A stretch of DNA of 64,000 nucleotides from an uncultured Ruminococcus sp. (GTDB lineage: Bacteria > Bacillota > Clostridia > Oscillospirales > Acutalibacteraceae), in the NCBI GenBank assembly GCA_944415425.1, contig CALYBP010000003.1:16444-80443 (forward strand), in the 5' to 3' direction. Positions 44,021 through 55,400 of the stretch are shown here, in pieces. The first letter of the stretch is position 1. Each line of letters begins with the position of its first letter. A model generated the notes under the pieces. That model was not told the origin of the DNA. It did not search any database and was given only the letters and a program-made list of their open reading frames with translations. Made by a program: the position numbers and the translations under genes.

Positions 44021-44491
44021 TCAATTCAGAGCGTAAATACCTAAGTTGAGATAACCCGCAAAAACGACCCACACAAAATACGGCACCATAAGCCATGCGG
44101 CAGGCTTTGAGATTTGATAAAATAAATATATTGTCGCCGCAATAAGCGCCAAAAGAATTAAGAGCCAGACAAACGAAAACAGATACATTTCAAATTTAAA
44201 GAAAAATATCGGCCACATAAAATTAAAAAACAGCTGCAATCCGTAGGCAAACAGCGCCGTTTTGCTGTACTTTGACGAGGTTAAAATTATATAAGACGCA
44301 ATCCCCATAAGCACATACAGCACAGTCCAGACTACGGGAAAAAGCCAGCCCGTAGGAGAAAGCGGCGGCTTGTTTAAAGCCTCAAACGACTCCCTTCCTC
44401 CTCCGCTTACAAGCGCGGACAGTCCACCGACCAAAAGAGGAATAGCAATGCACAGCGCAAGCTTTTTAAATTGAATTTTCATAATATTCAC
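44021..44491 (-). CDS. TspO/MBR family protein
   Basis: A 156-residue five-helix membrane protein. PPLSPTGWLFPVVWTVLYVLMGIASY and the FFNFMWPIFFF segment are the TspO signatures. TspO proteins bind porphyrins and related ligands; their bacterial function is debated. It is convergent with the DUF2383 gene and has GGGGTG before the ATG. Confidence 0.9.
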   Translation of the reverse strand: MNIMKIQFKKLALCIAIPLLVGGLSALVSGGGRESFEALNKPPLSPTGWLFPVVWTVLYVLMGIASYIILTSSKYSKTALFAYGLQLFFNFMWPIFFFKFEMYLFSFVWLLILLALIAATIYLFYQISKPAAWLMVPYFVWVVFAGYLNLGIYALN

Positions 44492-44638
44492 CCCTAAAAA
44501 ATTTTATGCAGCAAAATCGTGATTTATTCTGCTTTAATTAAATCATTATTTAATATTTCTTTCATTTTTCTTTAAAATATATCAAAATAAAACATATATT
44601 TGATAAAATGAAAAAAATCAAAGAAAGCTGTGTTTTTT

Positions 44639-45706
44639 ATGACGAATAAGAATTTGATTGACCTTGAGGCCATGAGCACCGAACAGATTGATAAAATAGT
44701 AAAAAAGGCTAAAAAAATTATGCAAAGCCCCGCCGACTACCGACACGCCTGTGACGGCAAAATACTCGCGACTCTTTTTTATGAGCCGAGCACAAGAACC
44801 CAGATGTCGTTTCAGACCGCCATGCTTAAACTCGGCGGAAGAACAATAGGATTTGACAATCCGATGAATTCGTCTGTGTCAAAGGGCGAAAGCCTAAAAG
44901 ATACTATTAAAATTGTAAGCGGTTATGCAGATATTATAGCAATAAGACACCCTGTTGAAGGCTCGGCTATGGCGGCGTCTCTGTATGCCGATGTTCCGCT
45001 TATCAACTGCGGCGACGGCGGTCACCTGCACCCAACTCAAACGCTTACCGACATAGTTACTCTTAGCTGTGAAAAAGGCAGACTTGACAACCTGAAAATC
45101 GGCGTTTGCGGTGATCTATTAAACGGGAGAACTGTTCATTCGCTCATAAAAACACTTGCTAAATACGAAAACAACTCATTCGTTCTTATTTCTACAAAAG
45201 AATTATCAATCCCCCTTTATATTATTGATATACTTGAGAAAAACGGATGTAAATATGAATTTTCAAACAACCTCTCAGACGCGGTATGCGACCTAGATGT
45301 TTTGTATATGACGAGAATACAGCGTGAAAGATTCAAAAGTGAGGAAGAATATCAGTCTCAGAAAAATGTTTTTGTGCTCGACCGAAAAAAACTGGATAGA
45401 GCACGGGATGATATGATTATTCTTCACCCCCTGCCCAGAGTAAACGAAATTACAGTCGATATTGACGATGACCCCAGAGCCTTGTATTTTAAGCAGGCTC
45501 AGTACGGAATGTTCGGAAGAATGGCGCTTATCCTTTTACTGCTTCAGGATGAAGAGTTTATAATAAAAGCAAGAAAAACCGATATTTCACAGCAAAAATG
45601 CAACAATCCTAAGTGCATCACCCGTTGTGAGGAATATCTGCCGCACTTAAGCTATGAAAAGCTGAATATGATAATGTGCGATTACTGCGACAAGAGAATT
45701 GACTGA
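44639..45706 (+). CDS. pyrB: Aspartate carbamoyltransferase with PyrI-type zinc tail
   Basis: A 355-residue enzyme of pyrimidine synthesis that joins carbamoyl phosphate and aspartate. The substrate motifs FYEPSTRT, GESLKDT, HPTQTLTD and HPLPRVNEI are intact. The last 40 residues (from about 315) add CNNPKCITR, then CDYC, which match the zinc domain of the regulatory chain PyrI. So the catalytic chain carries what is normally a separate subunit's zinc domain, without the allosteric domain. A GTG at 44630 is an alternative start. The DUF308 gene follows 10 bases after its stop. Confidence 0.93.
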   Translation: MTNKNLIDLEAMSTEQIDKIVKKAKKIMQSPADYRHACDGKILATLFYEPSTRTQMSFQTAMLKLGGRTIGFDNPMNSSVSKGESLKDTIKIVSGYADIIAIRHPVEGSAMAASLYADVPLINCGDGGHLHPTQTLTDIVTLSCEKGRLDNLKIGVCGDLLNGRTVHSLIKTLAKYENNSFVLISTKELSIPLYIIDILEKNGCKYEFSNNLSDAVCDLDVLYMTRIQRERFKSEEEYQSQKNVFVLDRKKLDRARDDMIILHPLPRVNEITVDIDDDPRALYFKQAQYGMFGRMALILLLLQDEEFIIKARKTDISQQKCNNPKCITRCEEYLPHLSYEKLNMIMCDYCDKRID

Positions 45707-45716
45707 GGAAGAATCT

Positions 45717-46328
45717 ATGAACACTAAAAAAACCGGAAAATCCAATATTTTCAGCAAGGAAAAATCCGCTGCCGGAACGGCGATTATCGCTTCTCTTTCC
45801 TATCTTGTTTTAGGACTGTTTATGATGTTGTTTTCGTCCTCTATAAGCACGGCACTTTGCGTTGCTCTCGGAATTGTGCTTACCGTGTACGGACTTTTTA
45901 ATATTATTTCGTTTTTTATCAATAAAGAAATGAATTTGTATACGGAGCTTGTTGTGGGAATTATCGCAACCGCTTTCGGCATATTTGCTCTTTTTACTCC
46001 TGATATAATTATTGATATAATATATATCACACTCGGTATAATCATAATCATTGACAGTCTTATGGATATAAAACATTCATTTCAGCTAAAGGCGTTCGGT
46101 ATGAAAAAGTGGTGGATATGCACGGCTCTTTCGCTGCTGGTGATAATACTCGGCTGTTTTACAATTTTCTTTCCCGACTTTTTTAAAGGCTTTCTGATTT
46201 TTCTTCTCGGCGCCGTTTTGGTATATGAGGGGGTTTCGGGACTTGTAATCGTATGGCTGTTCGGCCGTTACGCAAAGAAAATGACCTCCGAAAATATGAT
46301 TGACACAAGCGCTCGCGATGTAGAATAA
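45717..46328 (+). CDS. DUF308 (HdeD-like) membrane protein
   Basis: A 203-residue protein with six helices in three hairpins, typical of DUF308: LVLGLFMMLF, ALGIVLTVYGLFNI, TLGIIIIIDSLMDI. A longer frame begins with TTG inside pyrB, but GAGGAAG lies before ATG 45717. A strong terminator follows. Function unknown. Confidence 0.8.
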   Translation: MNTKKTGKSNIFSKEKSAAGTAIIASLSYLVLGLFMMLFSSSISTALCVALGIVLTVYGLFNIISFFINKEMNLYTELVVGIIATAFGIFALFTPDIIIDIIYITLGIIIIIDSLMDIKHSFQLKAFGMKKWWICTALSLLVIILGCFTIFFPDFFKGFLIFLLGAVLVYEGVSGLVIVWLFGRYAKKMTSENMIDTSARDVE

Positions 46329-46339
46329 GTCATTTATGT

Positions 46340-46382
46340 AAAATCACTCTGAACTTCGGAGTGATTTTATTTTTATTTTTTA
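46340..46382 (+). terminator. Rho-independent terminator of the pyrB operon
   Basis: AAAATCACTC pairs with GAGTGATTTT around a 9-base loop, followed by a long T-rich tail. Confidence 0.92.
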
Positions 46383-46414
46383 TATAAATTTACCGTCATT
46401 GATTAAAATTTCTA

Positions 46415-46443
46415 TTGACTATTTCTTCCTGTTTTTTTATACT
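46415..46443 (+). promoter_or_regulatory. Sigma-A promoter of the dockerin amylase gene
   Basis: TTGACT and TATACT lie 17 bp apart. The longest reading frame would start at the TTG inside the -35 box, so the GTG at 46466 is the real start. Confidence 0.72.
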
Positions 46444-46465
46444 TATACTGAAAGGAGTTTTCAGC

Positions 46466-48700
46466 GTGAAAAATTTATTTAAAAAATCGCTTTCTGTTGC
46501 TTTAGCGGCTGTAATGACGCTTTCGGCGGTTACATTCTCCGTAACGGCTGCAGAAAGCAGTACAAGCGGTGTGAGTGCGTCGGAAAATTCAAATCCGTAC
46601 GGACTTACGGAAAAAATCAGCGACGGGGCTATTCTTCATGCATGGTGCTGGAGCTTTGACACAATCAAGGAAAATCTTCCGAGAATAGCGGAGGCAGGCT
46701 TTACCTCGGTACAGACGTCGCCGATTAACGAGTGCAAGGTCGGCGATAACGGCGGTATGGAGCTTATGGGCAACGGCAAGTGGTACTATCACTACCAGCC
46801 TACTCTTTATACGATAGGAAACTATCAGCTCGGAACTTTAAGCGAATTTGAGGCCCTCTGCGATGAAGCCGACAAGTACGGTATCCACATTATTGTTGAT
46901 GTTGTGGCAAACCATACTTCGGGAGATACAAACGCCGTATCGTCCGAAATTAAAAACATTGCAGGCGGAGCTTATCACAAATATATGGGCATATCCGACT
47001 ACAACAACCGTTATCAATGCACACAGGGCGAGCTTTTGGGACTTAAAGATTTGAACACACAAAATGTAAATGTTCAGAAAATGATTTTAAATTACCTTAA
47101 AAGCTGCGTTGAAGCAGGTGCGAGCGGATTCAGGTATGACGCCGCAAAGCACATTGAGCTTCCCGACGAAGAACCCGAAAACGGCGTTGATTTTGCAAGC
47201 GATTTTTGGCCCGTGATTCTAAATAACGGCTCTGAGTTCCAGTACGGCGAAGTATTACAGGACAAAGGAAGCCGTACAGCGGCTTATGCTGAGTATATGA
47301 GCGTTACCGCCTCATCATACGGTTATATTTTAAGAGATGCGATACAGGCTGACGACCTTAACGCGGAAAATCTTGAGGACTACGAATCAGACGGCGCTCC
47401 GGCTAATAAGCTTGTTACATGGGTTGAGTCGCACGACAACTACACGGGAGACGGAACGTGGTCACAGCTTGATAACAGTGAAATCAGACAGGCTTGGGCA
47501 GTAATTTCCGCAAGAGGCGAAACCACTCCCCTGTTTTTCAGCCGTCCCGACGGAAGCAGCACGACTAACCAGTGGGGCAAAAACCGCATAGGCGAAGCGG
47601 GCGACGACAACTTCTGTCATCCCGAAGTGGCTGCGGTAAACCAGTTCAGAAACGCTATGGTCGGTCTTCCCGACAAGCTTTCAAACCCGACGGGCGATGA
47701 CAGCGTGCTTATGATAGAGAGAGGCTCGGCGGGAGCCGTTGTTATAAACGCAACCGACAGCGACATAAAGTTAAATTGTGCGACAGAGGTAGCAGACGGC
47801 ACTTATACCGATCAGGCCTACGGGGGAATCTTCACAGTATCAAACGGCAAGTTAAGCGGTGCGGTAAGAGCAAATACCGTTTCCGTAATTTATAACAGCA
47901 CTCTTGTTAAACAGCCGTCTGTTTATCTCGACAGAGAAAGCGGAGATTTCAGAGGAACAATCACTCTTACATTAACAGCTGCAAATACAACTGAGGCTAC
48001 ATATAAAATCGGCGGCGGCGCAGCCGTACCCTTTGTTACGGGCGATACTATAACAATCGGCTCAGATATGGCTGATAATCAAAGCGTTGACATCGTTTTG
48101 ACAGGTAAGAACAGCGAGGGCGATACTGTCACAAAGACATATACCTTCAAAAAGCTGCCCGCTCATTATATCGAAGGCGAAACTACGATTTATTTTGACA
48201 ACAGCGAGTACGGCTGGGATACCGTAAACATTTACGCCTATTACCACGACGGAAACAACAGACTCGTCAATAACGGAAACTGGCCGGGCGAGAAAATGAC
48301 CGACCTCGGCGACGGAATTTACGGATATGAGATTGACCCGAGCTGGGATTTTTCAAACGCTTATGTTATATTTAACAACGGCGACGGAACTCAGTTCCCG
48401 ACCGAGACGGGATACGAAATAAAAATCGGAGACAGCAAGATATTTAACGGAAGCGGTCTTGACGATTACAACCCGCCGACATCTTCAAGACTCAAGGGAG
48501 ATGTTGACAACAACGGCACGGTAAATATCGCCGACGCAACCTGTATCCAAAAATATCTTGTAGGACTTAATGATTCTGACGGCAAGCCCTTTATTGACAT
48601 AAACAATCCTGACGATATGTTCGCAAGCGATATGGACGGAAACGGCAGTATCAGCATAGCAGACGCAACAGCAATTCAAAAAATGCTGACAGGCATATAA
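46466..48700 (+). CDS. Secreted GH13 alpha-amylase with CBM26 and dockerin
   Basis: A 744-residue exported starch hydrolase: signal peptide (about 1-27), GH13 barrel (about 45-465), Ig-like module (about 470-550), CBM26 (about 555-655) and a two-loop dockerin (about 675-744; DVDNNGTVNIADAT and DMDGNGSISIADAT). The four GH13 motifs are intact: DVVANHT, FRYDAAKH with the nucleophile Asp (about 225), GEVLQ with the acid Glu (about 261) and ESHDNY (about 324). The dockerin links it to a cohesin scaffold, as in amylosome enzymes. AAAGGAG lies eight bases before GTG 46466. Confidence 0.95.
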   Translation: MKNLFKKSLSVALAAVMTLSAVTFSVTAAESSTSGVSASENSNPYGLTEKISDGAILHAWCWSFDTIKENLPRIAEAGFTSVQTSPINECKVGDNGGMELMGNGKWYYHYQPTLYTIGNYQLGTLSEFEALCDEADKYGIHIIVDVVANHTSGDTNAVSSEIKNIAGGAYHKYMGISDYNNRYQCTQGELLGLKDLNTQNVNVQKMILNYLKSCVEAGASGFRYDAAKHIELPDEEPENGVDFASDFWPVILNNGSEFQYGEVLQDKGSRTAAYAEYMSVTASSYGYILRDAIQADDLNAENLEDYESDGAPANKLVTWVESHDNYTGDGTWSQLDNSEIRQAWAVISARGETTPLFFSRPDGSSTTNQWGKNRIGEAGDDNFCHPEVAAVNQFRNAMVGLPDKLSNPTGDDSVLMIERGSAGAVVINATDSDIKLNCATEVADGTYTDQAYGGIFTVSNGKLSGAVRANTVSVIYNSTLVKQPSVYLDRESGDFRGTITLTLTAANTTEATYKIGGGAAVPFVTGDTITIGSDMADNQSVDIVLTGKNSEGDTVTKTYTFKKLPAHYIEGETTIYFDNSEYGWDTVNIYAYYHDGNNRLVNNGNWPGEKMTDLGDGIYGYEIDPSWDFSNAYVIFNNGDGTQFPTETGYEIKIGDSKIFNGSGLDDYNPPTSSRLKGDVDNNGTVNIADATCIQKYLVGLNDSDGKPFIDINNPDDMFASDMDGNGSISIADATAIQKMLTGI

Positions 48701-48778
48701 TTGATGATTGTGTCATACCGGAAGAACGTTATTTTATCACATCGGTTTAAAAATCTGTTTAACAGGTAATAATAAAAG

Positions 48779-48820
48779 AATAAGCAGCCTGCTTTTTACA
48801 AAAGCGGGCTGCTCTTATTT
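48779..48820. terminator. Bidirectional terminator between the amylase and addA
   Basis: AATAAGCAGCC and CTTTT pair with AAAAG and GGCTGCTCTTATT. T-rich tails lie on both sides, so it can serve both convergent genes. Confidence 0.85.
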
Positions 48821-48898
48821 TATAGTCTAAAACAAAAATCAACGAATTTAAGACGGAAAATATAAGTTTTAGATTTTATTGATTATGCTTTTACAATA

Positions 48899-51800
48899 TT
48901 ATAACTTAATACATTCTCCGAGATGGACGGAATAAATTATACACTCGCAAACGGGAATCCCCGTTGTCTGCTCCATTGAGAGTTTGTATATTTCAAGCTG
49001 TTTTTCATAGTTTGACACAAGTTTTGACACATCGTTTACCCTGTCGGTTTTGTAGTCAACGACCACGAGTTTTCCGTCTTCCTCAAACGCCAGATCAACC
49101 GCTCCCTGCACGATAATATCCGCTCTGTCACTCTGCTCGGATATACCGTCGAAAAGCTGTGAGGGTTTAAGCCTTGCGGCAAAACGTTCCTCTCTCATCA
49201 CATGAGGGGAATTAATAACACGGTCAAAAAGCTCTGACTTTAAAAAGCGTGTGATTTTCTCACGGTCAATAAGAGAGGCTTGATTTTCCGTCAAAACTCC
49301 GAGAAAAGCAAGACGCTCGATTTCACCTGATATATCTGTTCTTGCGTTTTTAAAATCGCAGTACTGCAAAAATCTGTGGTGCGCCGTTCCTCTCTCAACG
49401 CCGGTGTTGTCCTTGTCGGCAATAAAACGAGGCTTTCTCAGCACCCTTTCAAATTCTCCGCCGGATGGGTGGGAAATTTCAGACGCCGTTACCTTTTGCG
49501 GCAGACTGATAAGGTCGGCATTTTTATATTGAAACGCAAGGTTTTCCTTTAAAAGCTGTGAATAATCAAAATTCTCACCGCTTGAGCTGACCTCTTCGGA
49601 GGCAAACGAAGATAAATCATCATCAAACGAGTAAATTTCTGAAAGATTATCGGCGGAGTCAATGAAATTGAGCTTCCAGTCAAGCTCGCCGCCGCCTTGC
49701 AAATACTCCGCAAGCGGGTCAATTTTATGCCTCAAAGAGTTTTGCGACGGATGAACAAGAGCACACATAACAAGCCAGTCGGAAATACTGTTTGCAGATG
49801 TAACAGAGTACGGCTCAATAAATTTACCGAAAATCAGCTTTGAATAAATATCGGACACATACTTGTCAATATTGCTTTTTGCGGCTATCGCAATCAGCTT
49901 TTCTTTTGCTCTTGTAAACGCCACATACAGTACCCTAAGCTCTTCCGCCATTTCATTTTTTGAGTGTTCAATCTCAACCGAGAGCCTTGTTACGGTGGGG
50001 TACCTGCACATGCCGTCTTTTTTTCTTATTCCGAGGCCTGCAACGGAATCAATCATAACATCGGATTTATACTCGTTTTTATTAAAGCTATGCGCCGTGT
50101 CCGCTAAAAAACAAACGGGAAATTCAAGTCCCTTTGACGAATGTATGCTCATCACACGAACGCTGTTTACAAAATCGGCGTTATCGGAAGCCGCAGGAAG
50201 CTGTGAGCCGCTTTCAATCAGCCTGTCGATATATGAAATAAAATCGGAGAGCGATTTGTATCCGTTTGACTGAAAATCACGGGCATACATACGCAGAAAC
50301 TCAAGATTGCGCCCGGGTGTTTCCCCTTTGCCGACAGCGGACGCTATCGACGAAACCGAGGTTGTTTCATATATAATCTCGAGAAGCTCGTCAACAGAGG
50401 TTATATAGGAGTAATTTTTAAGCGTTTCAAGCTCTTTTAAAAAGGCTTTTGTCTTTTCGCTGTTATGAGAATGGATTTTAAGAGCCGAGTACAGACTTGT
50501 ATATCGGCTGTCAGCTCTGATTTCCGAAAGCTCATCGGGGGTAAATCCGTAAATCGGGCTGCACAAAACGGAAAGCAGTTCAATGTCACGCGATGGGTTA
50601 TCAATTACCCTCATAAGGTTGAGCACGGTTTTAATCTCTTTTGACTCAAAGGTACTCTCCTTGTTCTCGGAATATGCGGGGATTCCAAAATCATTAAGAG
50701 TTTTTACATAGATATTCGCTCTGCCTTTTGTGCTACGCATTATGACGGCAAAATCGCCGTATGTTGCTCTGCGCTCTGTATCCCCGTCCTTTACGGTAAA
50801 TCCCGAATTCATCATAGAACGGATTTTATCGGCAATATAACGTGCCTCAATTTGGGATTCGTTATCGTTTTCAAAAGCAGATTTTTCTATTAAGGAAATT
50901 TCAAAAGCGCATTTATCGGATTCACGATACTGCGCCCCGGCATTGAGCATTTCATCCTCCGTGTAATCCATCCGGGCGGAATGTTCGGTCATAAGACGCG
51001 AAAAAACAAAATTTACGGCGTCGCAGACCTCTATTCGGCTTCTGAAATTCTTATCGAGAATTATAGTTGCCGGATATTCAGGGTTGTTCCCGTCATATTT
51101 TTTGTACGAGTTTTTTCGGTTGATAAAAATCTGAGGCTTAGCCTGTCTGAAACCGTATATGCTCTGTTTTACATCGCCTACCGCAAAAATGTTGTTTTCA
51201 TCTCTGCTTACGCATTTAAAAATCAAGTCCTGAACATCGTTTACGTCCTGAAATTCATCAACCATTACGGCGTCGTATCTTTTTGAAATTTCATTTGCGG
51301 TATTTGTTCTTATGTAACCGTCTCCGCTCGGAAGAGCAAGCAGCTTTACCGTGAGCAGCTCAACATCGGAAAAAGACATAATATTCTTTTTGCTTTTAAG
51401 CAGTCTGAATTCCTCAATATACGCGGTAACAACGCTGAAAAGCGTTGAAGAAAGGGCGTAAATCTCCTTTAATTCAAGGTCAGCGCTTTCTTCGCTTTGA
51501 GAAAAAAACGATTTTATCGACTCTATTTCATTTTTTACCGTATTCCTGTTTGACGAAACGGCAAGTTTTATCGGATTGTCCTTTTCGCCTTTCGGCGGGG
51601 TAAGCCGTCCGGCGGAAAACGAAAACGCCGTTTTTGAAATTTCATCCCACACGCCGCCGTAAAGCTTTTTTAACAGAGTTTCGAGAAAAACAAGATCCTC
51701 ATTTATGCGGGGTTGCAGGGAATTTTTGATTTTTTCATCATTCTCAAGCAGTTTTAACGAGCTTTGGGTGAGATTTACCGCATAATGAGCCGATGAAATG

Positions 51801-52450
51801 CAATGGTCAAGTATGATTTTTCCCCACAGCGATTTTGCAAATGACGCGGCTCTGTAATTATCAAGCATTTTGTCAATCCACTTATCGGGAAACGGCTGCG
51901 TTGAGAGAAATTCCGCCGTTTTCAATACAATTTCACGCAGCTTTGTATCGCCGCTTTTGCCTGAAAAAGCGTCTGCAAGAGCAATAAAATCGCTGCTGTC
52001 AGAAGCGTAAAACCGATTAAATACATTTTCAAGCGCCTGCGTACTTAAAAGCTCAAGCTCGCTTTTGTCGCCGATCCTGAAATCTCCGGAAATATCAAGC
52101 ACATGAAAATACTCCCTTACAATATCGGAACAAAAGCTGTCAATTGTGCAAATACTTGCGGAGTAAAGCAGTTGTTTTTGTCTTAAAAGATTTTCGTTGT
52201 AGGGGTCGTTTTCCAGTAAGGAGTTCATGGCAAGGGTTATCCTTTGCTTCATCTCAGCCGCTGCGGCTCTCGTGAATGTTACTACGAGCAGGCGATCGAC
52301 ATCAATCGCATTTTCTTCTCTTGTTATAAGGTTTATTACCCTTTCGACAAGCACGGCTGTTTTACCCGATCCTGCCGCCGCCGAAACGAGCACCGAGCCG
52401 TCGGTTGCGTAAATGGCGTTTTTTTGCTGGTTTGTCCATTGTCTGCCCAT
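48899..52450 (-). CDS. addA: ATP-dependent helicase/nuclease subunit A
   Basis: A 1183-residue SF1 helicase with a RecB-type nuclease domain; with AddB it resects double-strand breaks for recombination, as RecBCD does. Walker A AAAGSGKT is at 24-31, DEFQDVND is the Walker B, and the C-terminal nuclease has VDLAFEEDGKLVVVDYKTDRV. The frame extends to 52522, but ATG 52450, with GGAGAGG before it, starts one base after the addB stop. Length and order are normal. Confidence 0.97.
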   Translation of the reverse strand: MGRQWTNQQKNAIYATDGSVLVSAAAGSGKTAVLVERVINLITREENAIDVDRLLVVTFTRAAAAEMKQRITLAMNSLLENDPYNENLLRQKQLLYSASICTIDSFCSDIVREYFHVLDISGDFRIGDKSELELLSTQALENVFNRFYASDSSDFIALADAFSGKSGDTKLREIVLKTAEFLSTQPFPDKWIDKMLDNYRAASFAKSLWGKIILDHCISSAHYAVNLTQSSLKLLENDEKIKNSLQPRINEDLVFLETLLKKLYGGVWDEISKTAFSFSAGRLTPPKGEKDNPIKLAVSSNRNTVKNEIESIKSFFSQSEESADLELKEIYALSSTLFSVVTAYIEEFRLLKSKKNIMSFSDVELLTVKLLALPSGDGYIRTNTANEISKRYDAVMVDEFQDVNDVQDLIFKCVSRDENNIFAVGDVKQSIYGFRQAKPQIFINRKNSYKKYDGNNPEYPATIILDKNFRSRIEVCDAVNFVFSRLMTEHSARMDYTEDEMLNAGAQYRESDKCAFEISLIEKSAFENDNESQIEARYIADKIRSMMNSGFTVKDGDTERRATYGDFAVIMRSTKGRANIYVKTLNDFGIPAYSENKESTFESKEIKTVLNLMRVIDNPSRDIELLSVLCSPIYGFTPDELSEIRADSRYTSLYSALKIHSHNSEKTKAFLKELETLKNYSYITSVDELLEIIYETTSVSSIASAVGKGETPGRNLEFLRMYARDFQSNGYKSLSDFISYIDRLIESGSQLPAASDNADFVNSVRVMSIHSSKGLEFPVCFLADTAHSFNKNEYKSDVMIDSVAGLGIRKKDGMCRYPTVTRLSVEIEHSKNEMAEELRVLYVAFTRAKEKLIAIAAKSNIDKYVSDIYSKLIFGKFIEPYSVTSANSISDWLVMCALVHPSQNSLRHKIDPLAEYLQGGGELDWKLNFIDSADNLSEIYSFDDDLSSFASEEVSSSGENFDYSQLLKENLAFQYKNADLISLPQKVTASEISHPSGGEFERVLRKPRFIADKDNTGVERGTAHHRFLQYCDFKNARTDISGEIERLAFLGVLTENQASLIDREKITRFLKSELFDRVINSPHVMREERFAARLKPSQLFDGISEQSDRADIIVQGAVDLAFEEDGKLVVVDYKTDRVNDVSKLVSNYEKQLEIYKLSMEQTTGIPVCECIIYSVHLGECIKL

Positions 52451-52451
52451 A

Positions 52452-55400
52452 TCAAACCTCTCCTTTCGCAAGTTCTTTTTCGATTTCACTGTAAACCTCA
52501 TCATTTGAAGCCGAAAAAGCATATACGGGACTGCTCATACGGTACTGACACACGCTGTCATACGGACAGTACTCACATGCGTTTTTGCTTCCGTTTATGA
52601 GCGGAGCGGCTTTAATATCGCCCGAATACAGCTTTCTGCCCATTGAGGCAACGGTATATTCAAGCTTTTTAAATATTTTTCCGAACTGCTCAAGGGTAGC
52701 GAGGCTGTTTGAGGCTTTGGGTGTGCCGAGGTTGATTTTTACGGGTATATATGTGCCTTTGCCCGACTTCTCCATTCCCGTTATTACCCTTGCGTCGTTG
52801 AGGACTAATCCGTTCATTTTGAGGGAATCGTCAATTTTCTCCTTTATTTTTCGGTCGTCAAGGGGCGTTTCAGAGGATATTACGGGGACTGTTGCGGGCA
52901 TATACAAAATACCTGCCGGTAAAATTTCTCCATATTTTTCCCCGCCGTTTTTAATTATTGAATACAGGTAAAGCAGCATCTGTAAATTGACGCCGTATAA
53001 AATGTCGGACAGCTTAAACTTGGTGTTTCCTGTTTTGTAATCGACTACACGCAAAAATTTGTTGCCGTTTATCTCCATTACATCTACCCTGTCCACGCTT
53101 CCGTAAAGGGCTATATTATGCCCGTTTGAAAGCTGCACAGTATAGGACGGTATATCGTCTCCGATTTTCAGCTCACAGTCGGCGACGGAAAATTCGCTTT
53201 GTGAAAGCTCTTCTGTTATGTGCTTTAAGAGCACAAATACATTATCGGAAATAATTTTGAGCCTGTACAAAAACGCCTTGCTTTGTTTGTCCGCTCCGCC
53301 GAAATACATTTCTGTATACTCGTTTACGGCGTTTTTTGTAAACTCCCTTATATCATCGTCGTTAAGGGATATGTAATCCTGCTTTTTATATGCCGTAAAA
53401 AATTTCTCAAGCAAAAAATGCACAAGCGTGCCGTATTCAAGCGGATTTATTTCCGCCCTGCGCCTCTCCCTTATATTAAGACCGTAAGTACAAAAATACG
53501 CAAACCTGCACCGGCTGAATTTTTGGACCTGAGAAGCGGAGATTTTAAGGTTTTCACCAAACAGCTTTTCGGTATTTTTACGGTCTGTTATTTTAAAGGG
53601 AGAGCTGTTTGCCGCTCTAAGCACAGCCTCGGATTTTGCGGAAAAATACGGGTGAGCCGCAAAAAATTCCGAAAGTCCGCCGAGTTCACCGTTTTTGTTT
53701 GACAGAGATCGGGCGTACTGCTCAAACGCGGGGCGTATCGCATACATTGCCTCACGCCTTATATCAAAGTCAAGGGAATCGTAAATTTTAATTTCAGGAA
53801 ATGTCCTTGCGGCCTCGGTAAAAATTACCGACGGAGTGTACGCCGTATCACGCAGATCAAAACGGGGATACGATATGAAAAGTTTTTCACAGGGAGACGT
53901 CATACAGCAGTAAGCCATAAAAATTTCGAGGTCGGCAAGGCTTGAAAAATCCTCGCACAGCTTAACATCATTTACTGCAAGCTGCTTTAGCTCAAACGGA
54001 GAAAAAACGCCTGAGGTATGCGGTACGGTAGGGAATTCTCCGTCAACACAGCCGATAAGGAAGCTTGCTTTTTGTCTTGAAACCCTGACGCGCTGCGCCG
54101 CTGTAACGGTGACGCTGTCAAGGGTCTGAGGAATTTGCATAAGCTTTATCGATGAAATTTGAATTGACAAAAGCTCGTAATAGCGTTTCGGACTTACAAA
54201 CGTGTCGCCCAAAACGGCGGCGGTTTTATCAAACGCATCCATCAGAAAGTTCCATATTCTTATTTGCTCCGCTCCTGCGCCGCTTTGATAACCGTCCTGA
54301 AATGTATCGTACATTTTATTTAGGCTTTCCTGAACCTTAAACTCGCATAAAAGTTCATACAAAAGCCTTGTTATTTCAATTCCGCTTTTGTTTTTAATGC
54401 TTTCGGAAAAGCTCAAAAGAGTATTTACAACGATTTTTCTTACACTCTCGGCTTTATCAAGCTCCTTTTTGTCGTAATCCGAAAGTTTTTGGGAAAATCC
54501 CCTGGGATTTTGGGTGAATTCTTTTTTATAATCCGTTCCGTTTATGTTCCAAATATATGTATAATTTTCAAAACAGTTTATGTCATCCGGTGATATGGGG
54601 GTAAGTCCTGTTTTTAGAAGAGCGATTACATCGTCTCGCTGAAAATTATCAAATATAATTCTGAAAACCGAATTGACAAAGCGAATGACGGGCTTTACCT
54701 CAATGTCGCTTTCGGAATCCATAAAATAAGGAATTTCGTACTTTTTGAACACGGTATCAATTATTCCTCGGTACGGCTTTATATCGTGGCATATTACGGT
54801 TATATCGCTGTATAAATATCCCTGTTTAATAATGAGGGATTTAATTTTTTGTGCGACAAATCGGCACTCGTCGTATCTGTCGTCCGCGCTGTAAAGCATA
54901 ATGCTTTCGGGCGAATCTTGGGATTGCAGGTTTTCGTGCCTGAAAACGGAAGATTCAAGAATATTTAATCCGCTGTTTGAAAACTTTTTGTTATCGGTGA
55001 GCTTGACGGGAGCTTTAATATCTATGTTCTCTGATTTTGCGATGTTTTTAATCATTTTGTATGTTCTGTGCGATGTGGCAAACGCCTGCTCAAGCCCGTC
55101 GCTCTGCGGGTCAAGAGTAAGAGCGATGTACACAGATGCGCACTGACTTAAAAGCGCCTTTAAAACCTTTAGCTGCTGTGCGGAAAATCCGCTGAATGAA
55201 TCGACAAACAGCGTGCAGCCGTCAAACAATCTGTTTTCGCTCAAAATGTCATAAAGCCTTGTGAGGTCGTCAAGAGGGTCAACATAGCTCTGCGACAAAA
55301 CAGCGTCGAATGTTTCCAAAACAAGCGCGGTTTCATAAAGCTTGGAAGCGAGGGTTTCGTCCTTGATATTTTCGGAAGCGTTATAGAGAGCAGACGGAGT

